NCBI GenBank assembly: GCA_013152925.1
Contig: JAADFK010000135.1
Coordinates: forward strand, 1-55,465
Source: Acidobacteriota bacterium
Lineage (GTDB): Bacteria; Acidobacteriota; Thermoanaerobaculia; Thermoanaerobaculales; Sulfomarinibacteraceae
DNA length: 55,465 nt
Direction of reading: 5' to 3'
Each line of letters opens with the position of its first letter. Within the stretch, counting starts at the first letter, position 1. The position numbers and the translations under genes are program-made. Below, one piece after another: positions 9,829-19,582 of this stretch. Under the pieces are notes generated by a model. It searched no databases. It was given only the letters and a program-made list of their open reading frames with translations, and was not told the origin of the DNA.

Positions 9829-10404
9829 TCACACCTCCGCTGGCAAACCCAGCTGAGCGGCGATGCCGGCCATGGCGTCGCGGACGAAGACGATGTGCTC
9901 GTCGAGCTCGACGCCGAGCTCCTCGGCGCCGCGGCGGACATCCTCGCGGCTGACGCCCCGGGCGAATGCCTTGTCCTTGAGCTTCTTCTTGGCGGACTTG
10001 AGCTTGACGTTGGCGATGGCCTTGTCCGGCCGCACCAGCGCACAGGCGGTCAGAAAGCCCGTCAGCTCGTCCACGGCGAAGAGCGCCCTGGCCATGGGCG
10101 TGTCCCGGGGGATACCCATGTAGTCGGCGTGGGAGCAGACGGCGAGGATCCACTCCTCGGGCCACCCCAGCTCCGTCAGGATGCGCCGGGCGGCGTGGAG
10201 GTGGGTGTCCTCGGTGGGGTTCTGCTCGTAGTCGAAGTCGTGGATCAGGCCGACGATGCCCCAGGCCTCCTCGTCGCCGCCGAGCTTGCCGGCGTAGGCG
10301 CGCATGGCGGCCTCCACCGCCAGGGCGTGCTTGATCAGGTTGGGGTTGCCGGTGTGCTCGTTGAGGAGCTTCCAGGCGTCGTCACGGGTCGGTGTGGTGG
10401 TCAT
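9829..10404 (-). CDS. HD-domain hydrolase (HDIG family)
   Basis: NPNLIKHALAVEAAMRAYA...GLIHDFDYEQNP...HLHAARRILTELGW...CSHADYMG. Confidence 0.85.
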   Translation of the reverse strand: MTTTPTRDDAWKLLNEHTGNPNLIKHALAVEAAMRAYAGKLGGDEEAWGIVGLIHDFDYEQNPTEDTHLHAARRILTELGWPEEWILAVCSHADYMGIPRDTPMARALFAVDELTGFLTACALVRPDKAIANVKLKSAKKKLKDKAFARGVSREDVRRGAEELGVELDEHIVFVRDAMAGIAAQLGLPAEV

Positions 10405-10500
10405 GCTCGTGCCTCCCCCGACAGTTTACATCCGAAACCGGTGATAAGGTGCGACTTGCAGAGTGCACACCAAGACGATGTCATTATGCAAGAAAACCGC

Positions 10501-10529
10501 TTGACATGACCGCTGTACGGGCGTATAAC
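10501..10529 (+). promoter_or_regulatory. Sigma70-type promoter for glnA: TTGACA-17 bp-TATAAC
   Basis: Direct sequence: ttgaca (10501-10506), 17-bp spacer, tataac (10524-10529), followed by AAGGAGG upstream of the glnA ATG. Confidence 0.7.
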
Positions 10530-10559
10530 GTGCATATTGACGTTGAAGGAGGTTGCATC

Positions 10560-11891
10560 ATGCCAAAACGCAAGGCCGAGATCCTGAGAATCTGTGAGGA
10601 GGAGGACGTCCACTTTCTCCGCCTCCAGTTCATCGACATCGACGGGATCATCAAGAACGTCGAGATACCCAGGAGCCAGTTCGAGAAGGCCCTGGACGGC
10701 GAGATCATGTTCGACGGCTCCTCCATCGAGGGCTTTACACGGATCGAGGAGTCCGACATGCTGCTGCTGCCGGACCTGGACACCTTCGGCGTCTTCCCCT
10801 GGGAGACCGAGCACGGCAGGGTCGGCCGGCTGATCTGTGACATCGCCAACCCCGACGCGTCCGAGTTTGCCGGCTGCCCCAGGACCCAGCTGAAGAAGAT
10901 CGTCGCCCGGGCCAAGAAGATGGGGTACACCATGATGGCCGGCCCCGAGGCGGAGTTCTTCCTCTTCGCCGGCAACGGCGAGACCGGCGGCGGCCCCTCC
11001 ATCCACGACAAGGGCGGCTATTTCGACCTCAGCCCGCTGGACCGGGGCGAGGAGGCGCGCCGGGACATCACCCTGGTCCTCGAGGCCATGGGCTTCGAGG
11101 TGGAGGCGGCCCACCACGAAGTGGCGCCGGGCCAGCACGAGATCGACTTCAAGTACGCGGACGCCGTCACCACGGCGGACAACGTGGTGACGTTCCGCTT
11201 CGTCGTCAAGAAGGTCGCCCTGATGCACGGCCTCCACGCATCCTTCATGCCCAAGCCGCTGGCAGGCCTCAACGGCTCCGGCATGCACACGCACCAGTCG
11301 CTCTTCACCCTGGACGGCGAGAACGCCTTCTGGGATCCCAAGGCCCAGTGGGAGCTCTCCACGGTGGCACGCCAGTACATCGGCGGCCTGCTGCGCCACG
11401 CCCGGGCCATGGTGGCCGTCACCAACCCGCTGGTCAACTCCTACAAGCGGCTCGTGCCGGGTTACGAGGCGCCGGTCAACGTCGCCTGGTCGGAGAAGAA
11501 CCGTTCACCCATGGTCCGCGTTCCGGCGCGGCGCGGCGTGGGCACCCGCTGCGAGGTCCGCGTCCCCGATCCCTCGGCCAACCCCTACCTGGCCCTGGGC
11601 GTCATGCTGGCGGCCGGCCTCGACGGCATCGAGAAGGGGATCGACTGCGGCGAGCCCGTCAACAAGAACATCTTCGAGATGAGCCAGCGGGAAAAGCGGC
11701 GCCTCAAGATCGTCCAGCTGCCGGCCAACCTCGAGGAGGCGCTGGTCTTCCTGGAGAAGGACGAGGTGCTCAAGGCCGCCATGGGCGAGCACATCTTCGA
11801 GCACTTCCTCCACAACAAGCGCCGGGAGTGGGCCGAGTACATCCAGGTCATCCACCCCTGGGAGCAGGAACGGTACTTGGATCGCTATTAG
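10560..11891 (+). CDS. glnA: Type I glutamine synthetase (443 aa)
   Basis: DGSSIEGFTRIEESDMLLLPDLDTF, GPEAEFFLF, NGSGMHTHQSLF, YKRLVPGYEAPVNVAWSEKNRSPMVRVP. Start corrected to 10560 with strong SD. Confidence 0.97.
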   Translation: MPKRKAEILRICEEEDVHFLRLQFIDIDGIIKNVEIPRSQFEKALDGEIMFDGSSIEGFTRIEESDMLLLPDLDTFGVFPWETEHGRVGRLICDIANPDASEFAGCPRTQLKKIVARAKKMGYTMMAGPEAEFFLFAGNGETGGGPSIHDKGGYFDLSPLDRGEEARRDITLVLEAMGFEVEAAHHEVAPGQHEIDFKYADAVTTADNVVTFRFVVKKVALMHGLHASFMPKPLAGLNGSGMHTHQSLFTLDGENAFWDPKAQWELSTVARQYIGGLLRHARAMVAVTNPLVNSYKRLVPGYEAPVNVAWSEKNRSPMVRVPARRGVGTRCEVRVPDPSANPYLALGVMLAAGLDGIEKGIDCGEPVNKNIFEMSQREKRRLKIVQLPANLEEALVFLEKDEVLKAAMGEHIFEHFLHNKRREWAEYIQVIHPWEQERYLDRY

Positions 11892-11901
11892 CCCGAAACG
11901 C

Positions 11902-12056
11902 CCGGCAACTTCCTGCTGCGACCGGCGAGACGCACATCATTGCGGCGTTTCTCCCGGCGGCGCCGCCTGCGGCGTACGGAAGTACGCATCGGCGGCGCCT
12001 TGGTCGAAACACCACACTGACGCACGTCTCGCCGGTCTCGCGACGGAAGTTGCCGG
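11902..12056. repeat. ~155-bp imperfect palindrome (arms ~77 bp, centred at ~11979)
   Basis: CCGGCAACTTCC, GACCGGCGAGACG and GGCGCCGCC are perfectly repeated in inverted order on both arms; the centre is GCGTAC-GGAA-GTACGC. Confidence 0.85.
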
Positions 12057-12180
12057 CCGTTCCGGACTTGGGAACCAGAGTGGGCTACGCCTCGTTTGCT
12101 CGCTTCGATTCCCTCCCCGCCTGATTGGGCTGGGGGAGAGTGAGAGTGAAAGAGCAGTCCCCAATACCAATACAAAATAC

Positions 12181-12193
12181 AAGGGACATTGTT
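12181..12193. repeat. Left 13-bp inverted repeat of RAYT element (AAGGGACATTGTT)
   Basis: Perfect inverted match to 13388-13400. Confidence 0.8.
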
Positions 12194-12381
12194 GTTCTCG
12201 CTTTCCTCCCCGAGGCGGCGTGTATTGCCCCTTTCCCCAGCCTTTCGAGGCATTCTCGGCGGTTGTGAACCCGTGCTCCGGGGCCTGGTGCCTGCCAACC
12301 ACAGAGGCTCCTGCGTTTCCGAACACACGTGTCCCGAAATTCCGGCCCCCGTTTCGGTCGGTCGGTGTTACCCTGGCTAGG

Positions 12382-13323
12382 TCAGAAGATGATGGCGTTG
12401 CTGCGCTGCTCTCTCAGCGAGAGGTGGACGCCTCCCAGCTGGCGGATGGGGTTCTTCCGCCTCCGGTACCGGCCCTGCTCCCTGAGGAGCCCGATCTGCT
12501 CGCGGAGGAACGCCTCGGTCCCGATGGCCACGCCCTCCACGAAGTACACCAGCCGCTTGCGGAATACGCCGCTGCTCTCGTAGCCCCGTGCGGCCTCCTG
12601 CTCAAGGATCTCCGGGGAGATGGCCGCTTGGCCCTCCCTGGTGGGCACCGCACCGCGGTGGTACAGCAGCTGACGGAGCTCCAGCATGGCGGACTTCCGG
12701 TCCGGCTGATGGAACAGCTCCTCGATGGGAATCAGCCAGCCATCCTGACCGATCTCACGTAGATACACCGACGACGCCTCCCACTCCTCCGGCCGCTCCA
12801 CGATCCCCGCCCGCACCGGGTTGAGCTCCACGTAGAGCAGACAGTCCAGCACCGCCCGGGCATCGCCTAGCACGGTGGACTTGAACCGCTGGTCCCACAG
12901 CCGGCCGCGGCGGTCGAAGCTCCGGTTGTACCAGCGGGCGAAGGCAGCCTGTACGTTGCGCATGAGCTCCGACACGTCGAAGAGCCGCCGGCGGTAGTGT
13001 TCCCAGCGCTCATCGTCCCACAGATCGATCTGCTGCTGGGCCTTGGCGCTCGGGTACATGAGCCGCGAGCGGGCACGGAGCTCCTCGCGATCGACTTCGC
13101 GCTCGGCGTCAAACCGAAGCACCAGGTGGTAGTGGTTGCCCATGACGCACAGGGCCGCCACGTGGCAGAAGTAGATGCTGCAGTAGTGTTTGATGGTGCT
13201 GATGAGCTGGCGCTGGACTAGGAGTTTGGCCAGCGGGAGCTCATCGCGATGGGCGGGAACCCGGCTGTAGAGGTGGTACCAGGTGTCCCTGTCGGAAAAC
13301 TTGAGCCGCGCCATCCGCGCCAT
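12382..13323 (-). CDS. REP-associated tyrosine transposase (RAYT, Y1_Tnp/IS200-like HUH)
   Basis: HUH motif CVMGNHYHLVLRF, RRGRLWDQRFKSTVL, LLYVELNPVRAGIV. Start at 13323 preceded by CTGGGAGG SD. Confidence 0.9.
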   Translation of the reverse strand: MARMARLKFSDRDTWYHLYSRVPAHRDELPLAKLLVQRQLISTIKHYCSIYFCHVAALCVMGNHYHLVLRFDAEREVDREELRARSRLMYPSAKAQQQIDLWDDERWEHYRRRLFDVSELMRNVQAAFARWYNRSFDRRGRLWDQRFKSTVLGDARAVLDCLLYVELNPVRAGIVERPEEWEASSVYLREIGQDGWLIPIEELFHQPDRKSAMLELRQLLYHRGAVPTREGQAAISPEILEQEAARGYESSGVFRKRLVYFVEGVAIGTEAFLREQIGLLREQGRYRRRKNPIRQLGGVHLSLREQRSNAIIF

Positions 13324-13387
13324 GACAAACCTCCCAGGGCTGTGATGAAAGAAGGGTAGCCCAAGAGTGGAGAGATGTCGAGAGAAA

Positions 13388-13400
13388 AACAATGTCCCTT
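13388..13400. repeat. Right 13-bp inverted repeat of RAYT element (AACAATGTCCCTT)
   Basis: Perfect inverted match to 12181-12193; near-identical to 51927-51939 (aacagtgtccccaa). Confidence 0.8.
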
Positions 13401-13597
13401 ATTCATTTTCCCTTATTCATTTCATTTGGGGGGGTTCCCCATCTCCGGTGACCCCGGTCCCGTCACATTCCGGGATCGCCCCGTCCTCGCCGGCTGTACT
13501 GTTGCCGCGTTCTCTTGCCAAGTCTCGCCCGGCGCTTCATATTGGAGAAAACTTTCAAGCGAAAGCTGGGGGCACGGGCGACGGAAAGGAGCACAGG

Positions 13598-15373
13598 ATG
13601 CCTGAATCGACGATTCTCGATTTCTACCGGAAGGAGATGGAGCACGACCGGGCGGACCAGTACACCCGCTTCACGGTGGAAGGCAGGACCGTCTGGTCCA
13701 CGGAGAAGTTTTTCTCGGCCACGGCCGCTTTGGCAGCGGCCCTGGAGGAGCTGGGGGTGCGGCACGGTGACCGGGTGGTGCTGATAGCCAACAACCGCCC
13801 GGAGTGGCACGTGGCCGACCTGGCCATTCTCGATCTTGGCGCCGTCGACGTGCCCTTCTACCCCAATCTGACGCCGGAGCAGGTGGCCTACCAGGTCGAG
13901 GACTCAGGGGCCACGGTCGCCATTGCCGAGGACGGAGAGCAGATGGAGAAGCTCCTCCACGCCAGGGAGCGCGTTCCCGGACTCGAGCACCTGATACAGA
14001 TCGATGGCCCGGCGGACGACGATGTCCTGACCCTCGAAGAGCTCCTGGGAGGCCCGCGCGGGCCCGGCGCGGAGAACCGGTTCTGGGAGCGGGCACGGGA
14101 GGTCCGGCCCGCCGACCTGGCCACCATTGTCTACACCTCCGGGACCACGGGCCGGCCCAAGGGCGTCATGCTGTCCCACCGCAACTTTACGAGCAACGTG
14201 GAGGCGTTCATCCCCAGGGTCCCCGTGACGGCGGAGGACCTGGCGCTGGAGCTCCTGCCGCTGTGCCACGTCTTCGAGCGGACGGGCGGCTACGCCTACA
14301 TGTACGCCGGGTGCCGCCGGGCGTATTGCGCCACGGCCGTGGTGGGCGAGGTCATCGCCGAGGTCGCACCGACCGGATTCGCCTCCGTGCCGCGTCTCTT
14401 CGAGAAGATCCACGCCACCATCATGTCCAGGGTGGAGGGAGCGCCCGCCACCCGGCGGAAGCTCTTTGCGTGGGCGGTGGACACGGGCTGGAAGGTGGCC
14501 CGGCTCCGGCTCGAAGGCTCCAACCCTGGGCCGCTGCTGGGTCTTCAGCACGGCCTGGCCGATCGGCTGGTGCTCTCGAAGATCCGTGCCGCCCTGGGCG
14601 GACGGGTCCGTTTCTGCATCTCCGGCGGCGCTCCCCTGGCGGGTTCCCTCAACCGGTTCTTCCATTCCATCGGCATTTCGATCCAGGAGGCCTACGGCCT
14701 GACCGAAACCTCCCCGGGAATCAGCATCTCCGGCGCGGCGCCCGGAGAGAACCGCCTCGGCGCTGTGGGCAAGGCGCTTCATAACCTCGAAGTCAAGCTG
14801 GCCCCCGACGGCGAGCTCCTGGTGCGGGGCCCCAGCGTCTTCTCGGGCTACTGGAACAACCCCGAGGCCACGGCCGAGGCCTTTGACGAGGACGGGTTCT
14901 TCCGCACCGGGGACATCGCCCGCATTGACGAGGACGGCTTCATCTGGATCACCGACCGCAAGAAGGACCTGATCGTCACGGCCGGCGGCAAGAACATCGC
15001 CCCCCAGCCCATCGAGAACGAGCTCAAGAAGAGCCCCTGGATCGACAACGCCGTCCTCATCGGCGACCGCCGTCCGTACGTGGTGGCCCTGCTTTCCCCG
15101 GCCGCCGAGGAGCTTCAGACCTGGGCGGCCCGGCGCGGAATGGCTGGCCGTGAGCTTGCCGAGCTGCTGGCTGAGCCGGCGGTTCAAGGGCTTTTCTCGG
15201 AGGCCGTGGAACGGGTCAACGGCAGCCTGGCCCGCTTCGAGCAGATCAAGAAGTTCCGGGTGATCCCCATGCCGCTGAGCGTCGAGGGAGGCCACCTGAC
15301 CCCCACCCTCAAGGTCAAGCGCCGCGTCGTGGAGCAGGAGCTCGCCGGGCTTATCGAGGAGCTCTACCAGTAG
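13598..15373 (+). CDS. AMP-binding long-chain acyl-CoA synthetase
   Basis: IVYTSGTTGRPKGVMLSHRNF, QEAYGLTETSPGIS, GFFRTGDIARIDEDGFIWITDRKKDLIVTAGGKNIAPQPIEN. Confidence 0.95.
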   Translation: MPESTILDFYRKEMEHDRADQYTRFTVEGRTVWSTEKFFSATAALAAALEELGVRHGDRVVLIANNRPEWHVADLAILDLGAVDVPFYPNLTPEQVAYQVEDSGATVAIAEDGEQMEKLLHARERVPGLEHLIQIDGPADDDVLTLEELLGGPRGPGAENRFWERAREVRPADLATIVYTSGTTGRPKGVMLSHRNFTSNVEAFIPRVPVTAEDLALELLPLCHVFERTGGYAYMYAGCRRAYCATAVVGEVIAEVAPTGFASVPRLFEKIHATIMSRVEGAPATRRKLFAWAVDTGWKVARLRLEGSNPGPLLGLQHGLADRLVLSKIRAALGGRVRFCISGGAPLAGSLNRFFHSIGISIQEAYGLTETSPGISISGAAPGENRLGAVGKALHNLEVKLAPDGELLVRGPSVFSGYWNNPEATAEAFDEDGFFRTGDIARIDEDGFIWITDRKKDLIVTAGGKNIAPQPIENELKKSPWIDNAVLIGDRRPYVVALLSPAAEELQTWAARRGMAGRELAELLAEPAVQGLFSEAVERVNGSLARFEQIKKFRVIPMPLSVEGGHLTPTLKVKRRVVEQELAGLIEELYQ

Positions 15374-15594
15374 AACGGGCAGGCCCTTACGCCCTGTGGC
15401 CGGCCAGCGGCTGAGGCAACGGCTGAAGGCGGTGGCCCCGGGCGACGGCCAGAGAGGCCTGAAGCTCGACGAGATCATGATCGAGGTCCGATATGGGCTC
15501 GTGGCGCTCGCCCAGCCGGATGGTCCGAGTAGCCACAGTCCAAGGCCACGGGCACGATGGCTCCGCGTCGCGTGGACGTCGGTTCAGCGGCTGC

Positions 15595-15978
15595 TCATCC
15601 GGTCTCCCCGGGGGCGGTCTTGATATCCACCGGCACGGGCGTGGGCGCCACCACCAAGCTTTCCTGGGCGACCAGCCCGGATCGCTGTGCCTCGGCCTCG
15701 ACGAGCCAGCGTAGCGTCACGATCCGGCCCTCGAAGCTGTACGGTCCCGGTGGGACGGACAGGCGAAAGCTCAGCTTTCCGGAAGATTCTGGCGCCTCGA
15801 AGCCTTCCCTTCGTACAACGCCCACATCGCGGCTGCCCCGGCCCTCCGTGTACCACAGGAGCCGTAGCTCCAGGCGACCCGGCGGCTCGTCCAGCTCCCA
15901 GCGGACCGTTCCCGAGAGCACGGCTCCGGGCCGCGCCCAGCTCCTGCCGCCCGCGAGCTCGATCCTCAGCTCTCCCAC
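15595..15978 (-). CDS. Small hypothetical protein, possibly arrestin-like beta-sandwich fold
   Basis: ORF overlaps the upstream gene end by 13 bp; pattern G..LSGTVRW...GRLELRLLWYTEGRG...SFRLSVPPGPYSFEG. Confidence 0.55.
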   Translation of the reverse strand: MGELRIELAGGRSWARPGAVLSGTVRWELDEPPGRLELRLLWYTEGRGSRDVGVVRREGFEAPESSGKLSFRLSVPPGPYSFEGRIVTLRWLVEAEAQRSGLVAQESLVVAPTPVPVDIKTAPGETG

Positions 15979-17672
15979 GGGTCCTCCTCCCCGGCCGGTG
16001 CGGGTGTCACCTCGATCTCCCAGCTGTCCGACGCATCGGGCCAGTGTCGCACCTCACCCTCCACCTTGAGCTGCCACAGAATCTTGTTGCTGGCAGCGTG
16101 GAAGGTATGCATGGTGTCCTGCGGGATCTCCAGTGACGCCTCGCCGGCCACCATCTCGAGCCGCTGGGACAGATCGGCCAGTGGAAACACGGCGAAGACC
16201 CGCGTGTCCGTGCGGGAGTTATTACCTCTCCGATAGGTGGCCGACTCGCTGCCCTCCAGCACAAGCCGAAGGCGCTGCAACCGGCCGGCGGCCCCGCGCG
16301 TTCGCCACGCGACGCGGATCCTGCCGCCCAGCCTCGGGGTCCCGGGCGTCACGGTGAGCGTGGTGGCGGGGTTGGCCAACCCCAGCACCGCATAGACGAA
16401 GAGACCGGCGCAGAACAGGCCCACGAGGACGAAGGGCGCCATGAACAGGGTGAGAAACCAGTCGGGCCGGCCCGCCCGGAACCCCTGCACCACCTGCCAC
16501 AGGAACACCGAAATGATCCCGTTCCAGATCAGTGTGAACAGCAGGATTCCCACCACCTTCCAGATGCGGCTCCGGCCGGGCGTGAGCACGAGCGGCCCCT
16601 CGGTCCGGCGCTCTTCCCCCGCCGGTGGGGCAGCGCCTTCGTACGGCTTCGAGGCAAAGGCCCGGCCGGAAAGGCGGTAGAGCAGTCCCGCGCCGAGGGC
16701 GGCGGCCAGGGGGATCAGGAAGAGGAGGTGCCCCAGGGTGTAGCCGCGCACCGCCACGGCGCGGGTGGGGTCGCCGGGGTCCACCCAGACCGTCAGCGTG
16801 GACCCGCGCGGATGGCGCCGGACGAGCTTCCGCTTGGAGGTGGAGCCACTGGACGAGCCGGTGACCCATCCCCAGCGGTTGCTCCGGTAGCGGTGGCCGC
16901 CCACCTCGTACTCGTACAGAATGTCCGCGTTCCAGGTGACGCTTCTGCGTCCATCGTTGTTGGTGCTCTCATGGCGCCGGATGTTGGAAGCGATGACCCG
17001 CGCCGTGACAGGTTTCCACATGCGTGCGCGCAGCGGGCCCGTCATCCAGGGGAGCATGGCCGCCGCGCCGCCGAGGGCGATCACGCCAAAGACCAGGCAG
17101 AAGATACGGGCCGCCTTCCGCGCCTTTTGGACCGTACCGGAGGCGTGTGCCAGGGCCTCGGGACCTGCCGGCCCGGTGGCGCTCTTCCGCCACGCCAACG
17201 CGATGATTCCGGCGCCGACCGCCACGAAGAGCAGCGGGAAGAGCACGATGAGGCCGAAGAGCAGGGACCGCTGCTCCAACACCGCCTGGGAGGGGTTTTC
17301 GGGGTTGACCCAGCAGGTGGCACGGGCGCCCGTCGGATAGCGAAGGAGAAGGAGCTGGACCTTGCGGAAGTCGCTGCCGCCCGTGTAACCCCGCCGCATT
17401 ACGCTGCTGGCATACTCGCGTCCGCCGAAGCGGTAGCGATACCTCACCCGGAAACTGTACGGGCGCTCGTCCGGACCGTTCAGAGCTGCGAAGCTGGAAA
17501 CCACCCGGCAGGGCGTCCTGGTCCAGCCGCGCGCTTCGATGTCCCTCCAAACCTCCCGGCCCATGAACCCGGTGAAGAACAAACCCGCCAGGAGAAACAC
17601 CAGGCCGAACACTGTACCCATGGTCCGGACGGCACACCCGCCGCCGGCGCGGCGCGCCACCCGAAGCTTCAC
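15966..17672 (-). CDS. Membrane protein with two DUF3592-like repeats
   Basis: Two copies of the pattern (A.VV.S...........Y...V.Y.Y..GG..Y.S.............L...YP.G....WVNP.NP..AVL) separated by TM helices. Confidence 0.7.
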   Translation of the reverse strand: MKLRVARRAGGGCAVRTMGTVFGLVFLLAGLFFTGFMGREVWRDIEARGWTRTPCRVVSSFAALNGPDERPYSFRVRYRYRFGGREYASSVMRRGYTGGSDFRKVQLLLLRYPTGARATCWVNPENPSQAVLEQRSLLFGLIVLFPLLFVAVGAGIIALAWRKSATGPAGPEALAHASGTVQKARKAARIFCLVFGVIALGGAAAMLPWMTGPLRARMWKPVTARVIASNIRRHESTNNDGRRSVTWNADILYEYEVGGHRYRSNRWGWVTGSSSGSTSKRKLVRRHPRGSTLTVWVDPGDPTRAVAVRGYTLGHLLFLIPLAAALGAGLLYRLSGRAFASKPYEGAAPPAGEERRTEGPLVLTPGRSRIWKVVGILLFTLIWNGIISVFLWQVVQGFRAGRPDWFLTLFMAPFVLVGLFCAGLFVYAVLGLANPATTLTVTPGTPRLGGRIRVAWRTRGAAGRLQRLRLVLEGSESATYRRGNNSRTDTRVFAVFPLADLSQRLEMVAGEASLEIPQDTMHTFHAASNKILWQLKVEGEVRHWPDASDSWEIEVTPAPAGEEDPWES

Positions 17673-17732
17673 CGCGCCTTCCCCGAGCGCCCGCCGGCGC
17701 GATTTCCACGTTTGAGTGAATCCATCAATCCA

Positions 17733-18060
17733 TCATACGACGGCGTGACCCCTCCAATTCCAGCAGCCGAGCCCGAGGCCGGTTTCCGGGGAATGAGAGC
17801 CATGGGCAGGGCGGGACGCGGCCCTGACCGGGATGGCGCCCCAGTCTGGCGCGACCACGGAACCCGCGAGCAGGCGGTCGAGGCCCCAGCTGGGAAACGA
17901 GTCAGGGGATTCTTTGTGCAGTTGTGCGCTATTGGCAAGAACGCTCGTCATGACTTCGGCATCGATCAATCCCCGCCCGTCAACCCTGTCACCAGTACAC
18001 AATGGCTCCCCTGGCTCCTTCCGGAGACGCCTCGGGTGTGCCGAGGAGTCGACGCTCAGG
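17733..18060 (-). pseudogene. Possible remnant of a subtilase-type (S8) gene 3' end
   Basis: Reverse frame reads GDRVDGRGLIDAEVMTSVLANSAQLH, resembling the conserved C-terminal G.G.IDAE..V of S8 peptidases; no start or catalytic motifs. Confidence 0.25.
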
Positions 18061-18084
18061 TGCGGGAGAGGAGAATGAGCCGGG

Positions 18085-19518
18085 TCAGGCGGCGTCAGTG
18101 GCGGCTTGGGCCTTGGGGAGCAGGTGGGCGATGGAGTTCGCGTAGTAGGCGAGGAGGCGGTCCTCTTCAGGAACGGCGGTGTAGAGGCCGTCATGCTGGA
18201 CGACGATGTGGCGGAGGGTGAGCATGCGAAGGCCCACCTCGATGGCGTACTCGCGGTCGCTGCGCGGAATGTACGTTCGAGCGCCGCGGGCTTCGAGGTC
18301 CGCCATGAGGCGCTGCGCTTCCGCCTTCAGCTCGAGCTCGCTCAGAGGGCCGGCGCTGCGCTGGAAGACGGTGGCGACGATCGGTACGGGGACGACCGGA
18401 ATGACGTCCGCCAGCGATTCCATGAGGCGGTCGGCGATCCGGCCGACAGCGGCGAAACGTTCATCGCCGCCGAGCTCGGCGGGGCGCAGTCCGTGCTCGC
18501 GGCAGTAGGTGCGCATGGAGACCGGGGTACCGAAGTTGACGCACACGTAGCCGAAGCGGTGCCACCGGCCGAGGGCCATCTGCCATACGTTGCGCGCAAG
18601 GAAGCCAGTGGTGGTGGCCGCTGCCCTCAGACGCCCCGGATTTTTCTCCGGGTCCTTGGCGCCGAGCAGGAGGGTGCGGTCTTCGAGGACGCGGTCGTAG
18701 TTGATGCCCACGGGGACGAAGACCAGATCGCGTTCGCCGTCGGGATCGAAGGAACGCAACATATAGTCCAAGAGGCCCTTCTTGGGCTCCGCCAGGCGGC
18801 CGTCGCGGGTCAGGCCGCCCTCCGGATACATGGCCTGTGTGACACCGCCGCTGGTGGCCATGTGGATGTAGCGCGCGAGAACACGGCGGTACAAGGGATC
18901 GCGCGACCGTCGGCGCACGAAGTACGCTCCCATGCTTCGAATGAGGGTTTGCAACGGCCAGATGCGCGCCCACTCGCCGACCGCGTAGCTCAGGGCGGTC
19001 TGCGCGGCCGCCAGATACGCCACCAGGATGTAGTCCATGTTGCTGCGGTGGTTCATGATGAAGACGACGGTGGAGTGTTGGTCGACGGTCGCCAAGCCCT
19101 CCTCGTCGGTGATGCCGAGGCGCACGCGGTAGAGGAGCTGCGCCACCCGGCGCGCGACCCAGTAGCCGATGCGGAAGTAAAAGTAAGCGTTGAAGGCGGG
19201 CACGATCTCCCGCGCGGCGCGCTCGACCCGGGCCATGGCGACCTCGCGAGGCATCCCCTCCATGCTGGCGAACGCTGTGGCGGCTTCCATGACCTCCGGG
19301 TCGAAGACCAGACGGTCGATCAGCACCGCCCGCTTGGTCAGCCGGAACGGCTCGATCTTGATCCGCAGGTGTTGGCCCACGTCTTCGAGGACACGGTTGA
19401 CCTTGCGGCGAAGGAACCAGCGCACACTGGGAACGAGCAGCCGGTCGAGGGCCGCCCACGCGGCGAGAACGGCCAGCAGCACCAGCGCCCAGAGAGGAAC
19501 GTCGACGGTCTGGAACAT
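18085..19518 (-). CDS. plsB: Glycerol-3-phosphate 1-O-acyltransferase (PlsB-like)
   Basis: Acyltransferase block VVFIMNHRSNMDYILVAYL (HX4D), GAYFVRR, AMYPEGGLTRDGRL; start at 19518. Confidence 0.85.
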   Translation of the reverse strand: MFQTVDVPLWALVLLAVLAAWAALDRLLVPSVRWFLRRKVNRVLEDVGQHLRIKIEPFRLTKRAVLIDRLVFDPEVMEAATAFASMEGMPREVAMARVERAAREIVPAFNAYFYFRIGYWVARRVAQLLYRVRLGITDEEGLATVDQHSTVVFIMNHRSNMDYILVAYLAAAQTALSYAVGEWARIWPLQTLIRSMGAYFVRRRSRDPLYRRVLARYIHMATSGGVTQAMYPEGGLTRDGRLAEPKKGLLDYMLRSFDPDGERDLVFVPVGINYDRVLEDRTLLLGAKDPEKNPGRLRAAATTTGFLARNVWQMALGRWHRFGYVCVNFGTPVSMRTYCREHGLRPAELGGDERFAAVGRIADRLMESLADVIPVVPVPIVATVFQRSAGPLSELELKAEAQRLMADLEARGARTYIPRSDREYAIEVGLRMLTLRHIVVQHDGLYTAVPEEDRLLAYYANSIAHLLPKAQAATDAA

Positions 19519-19582
19519 CTGCCGCCATTGTCGCACGCACCGGCCCCGGGTCCCGCCCGGTGGTCTCGCTGGAGCCGGGCTT

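Noticed and set aside
11937-12328. ORFs 11888-12328 and 11937-12326 (-)
   Set aside because: They run through the palindrome and RAYT flank; no protein-like composition or start context.
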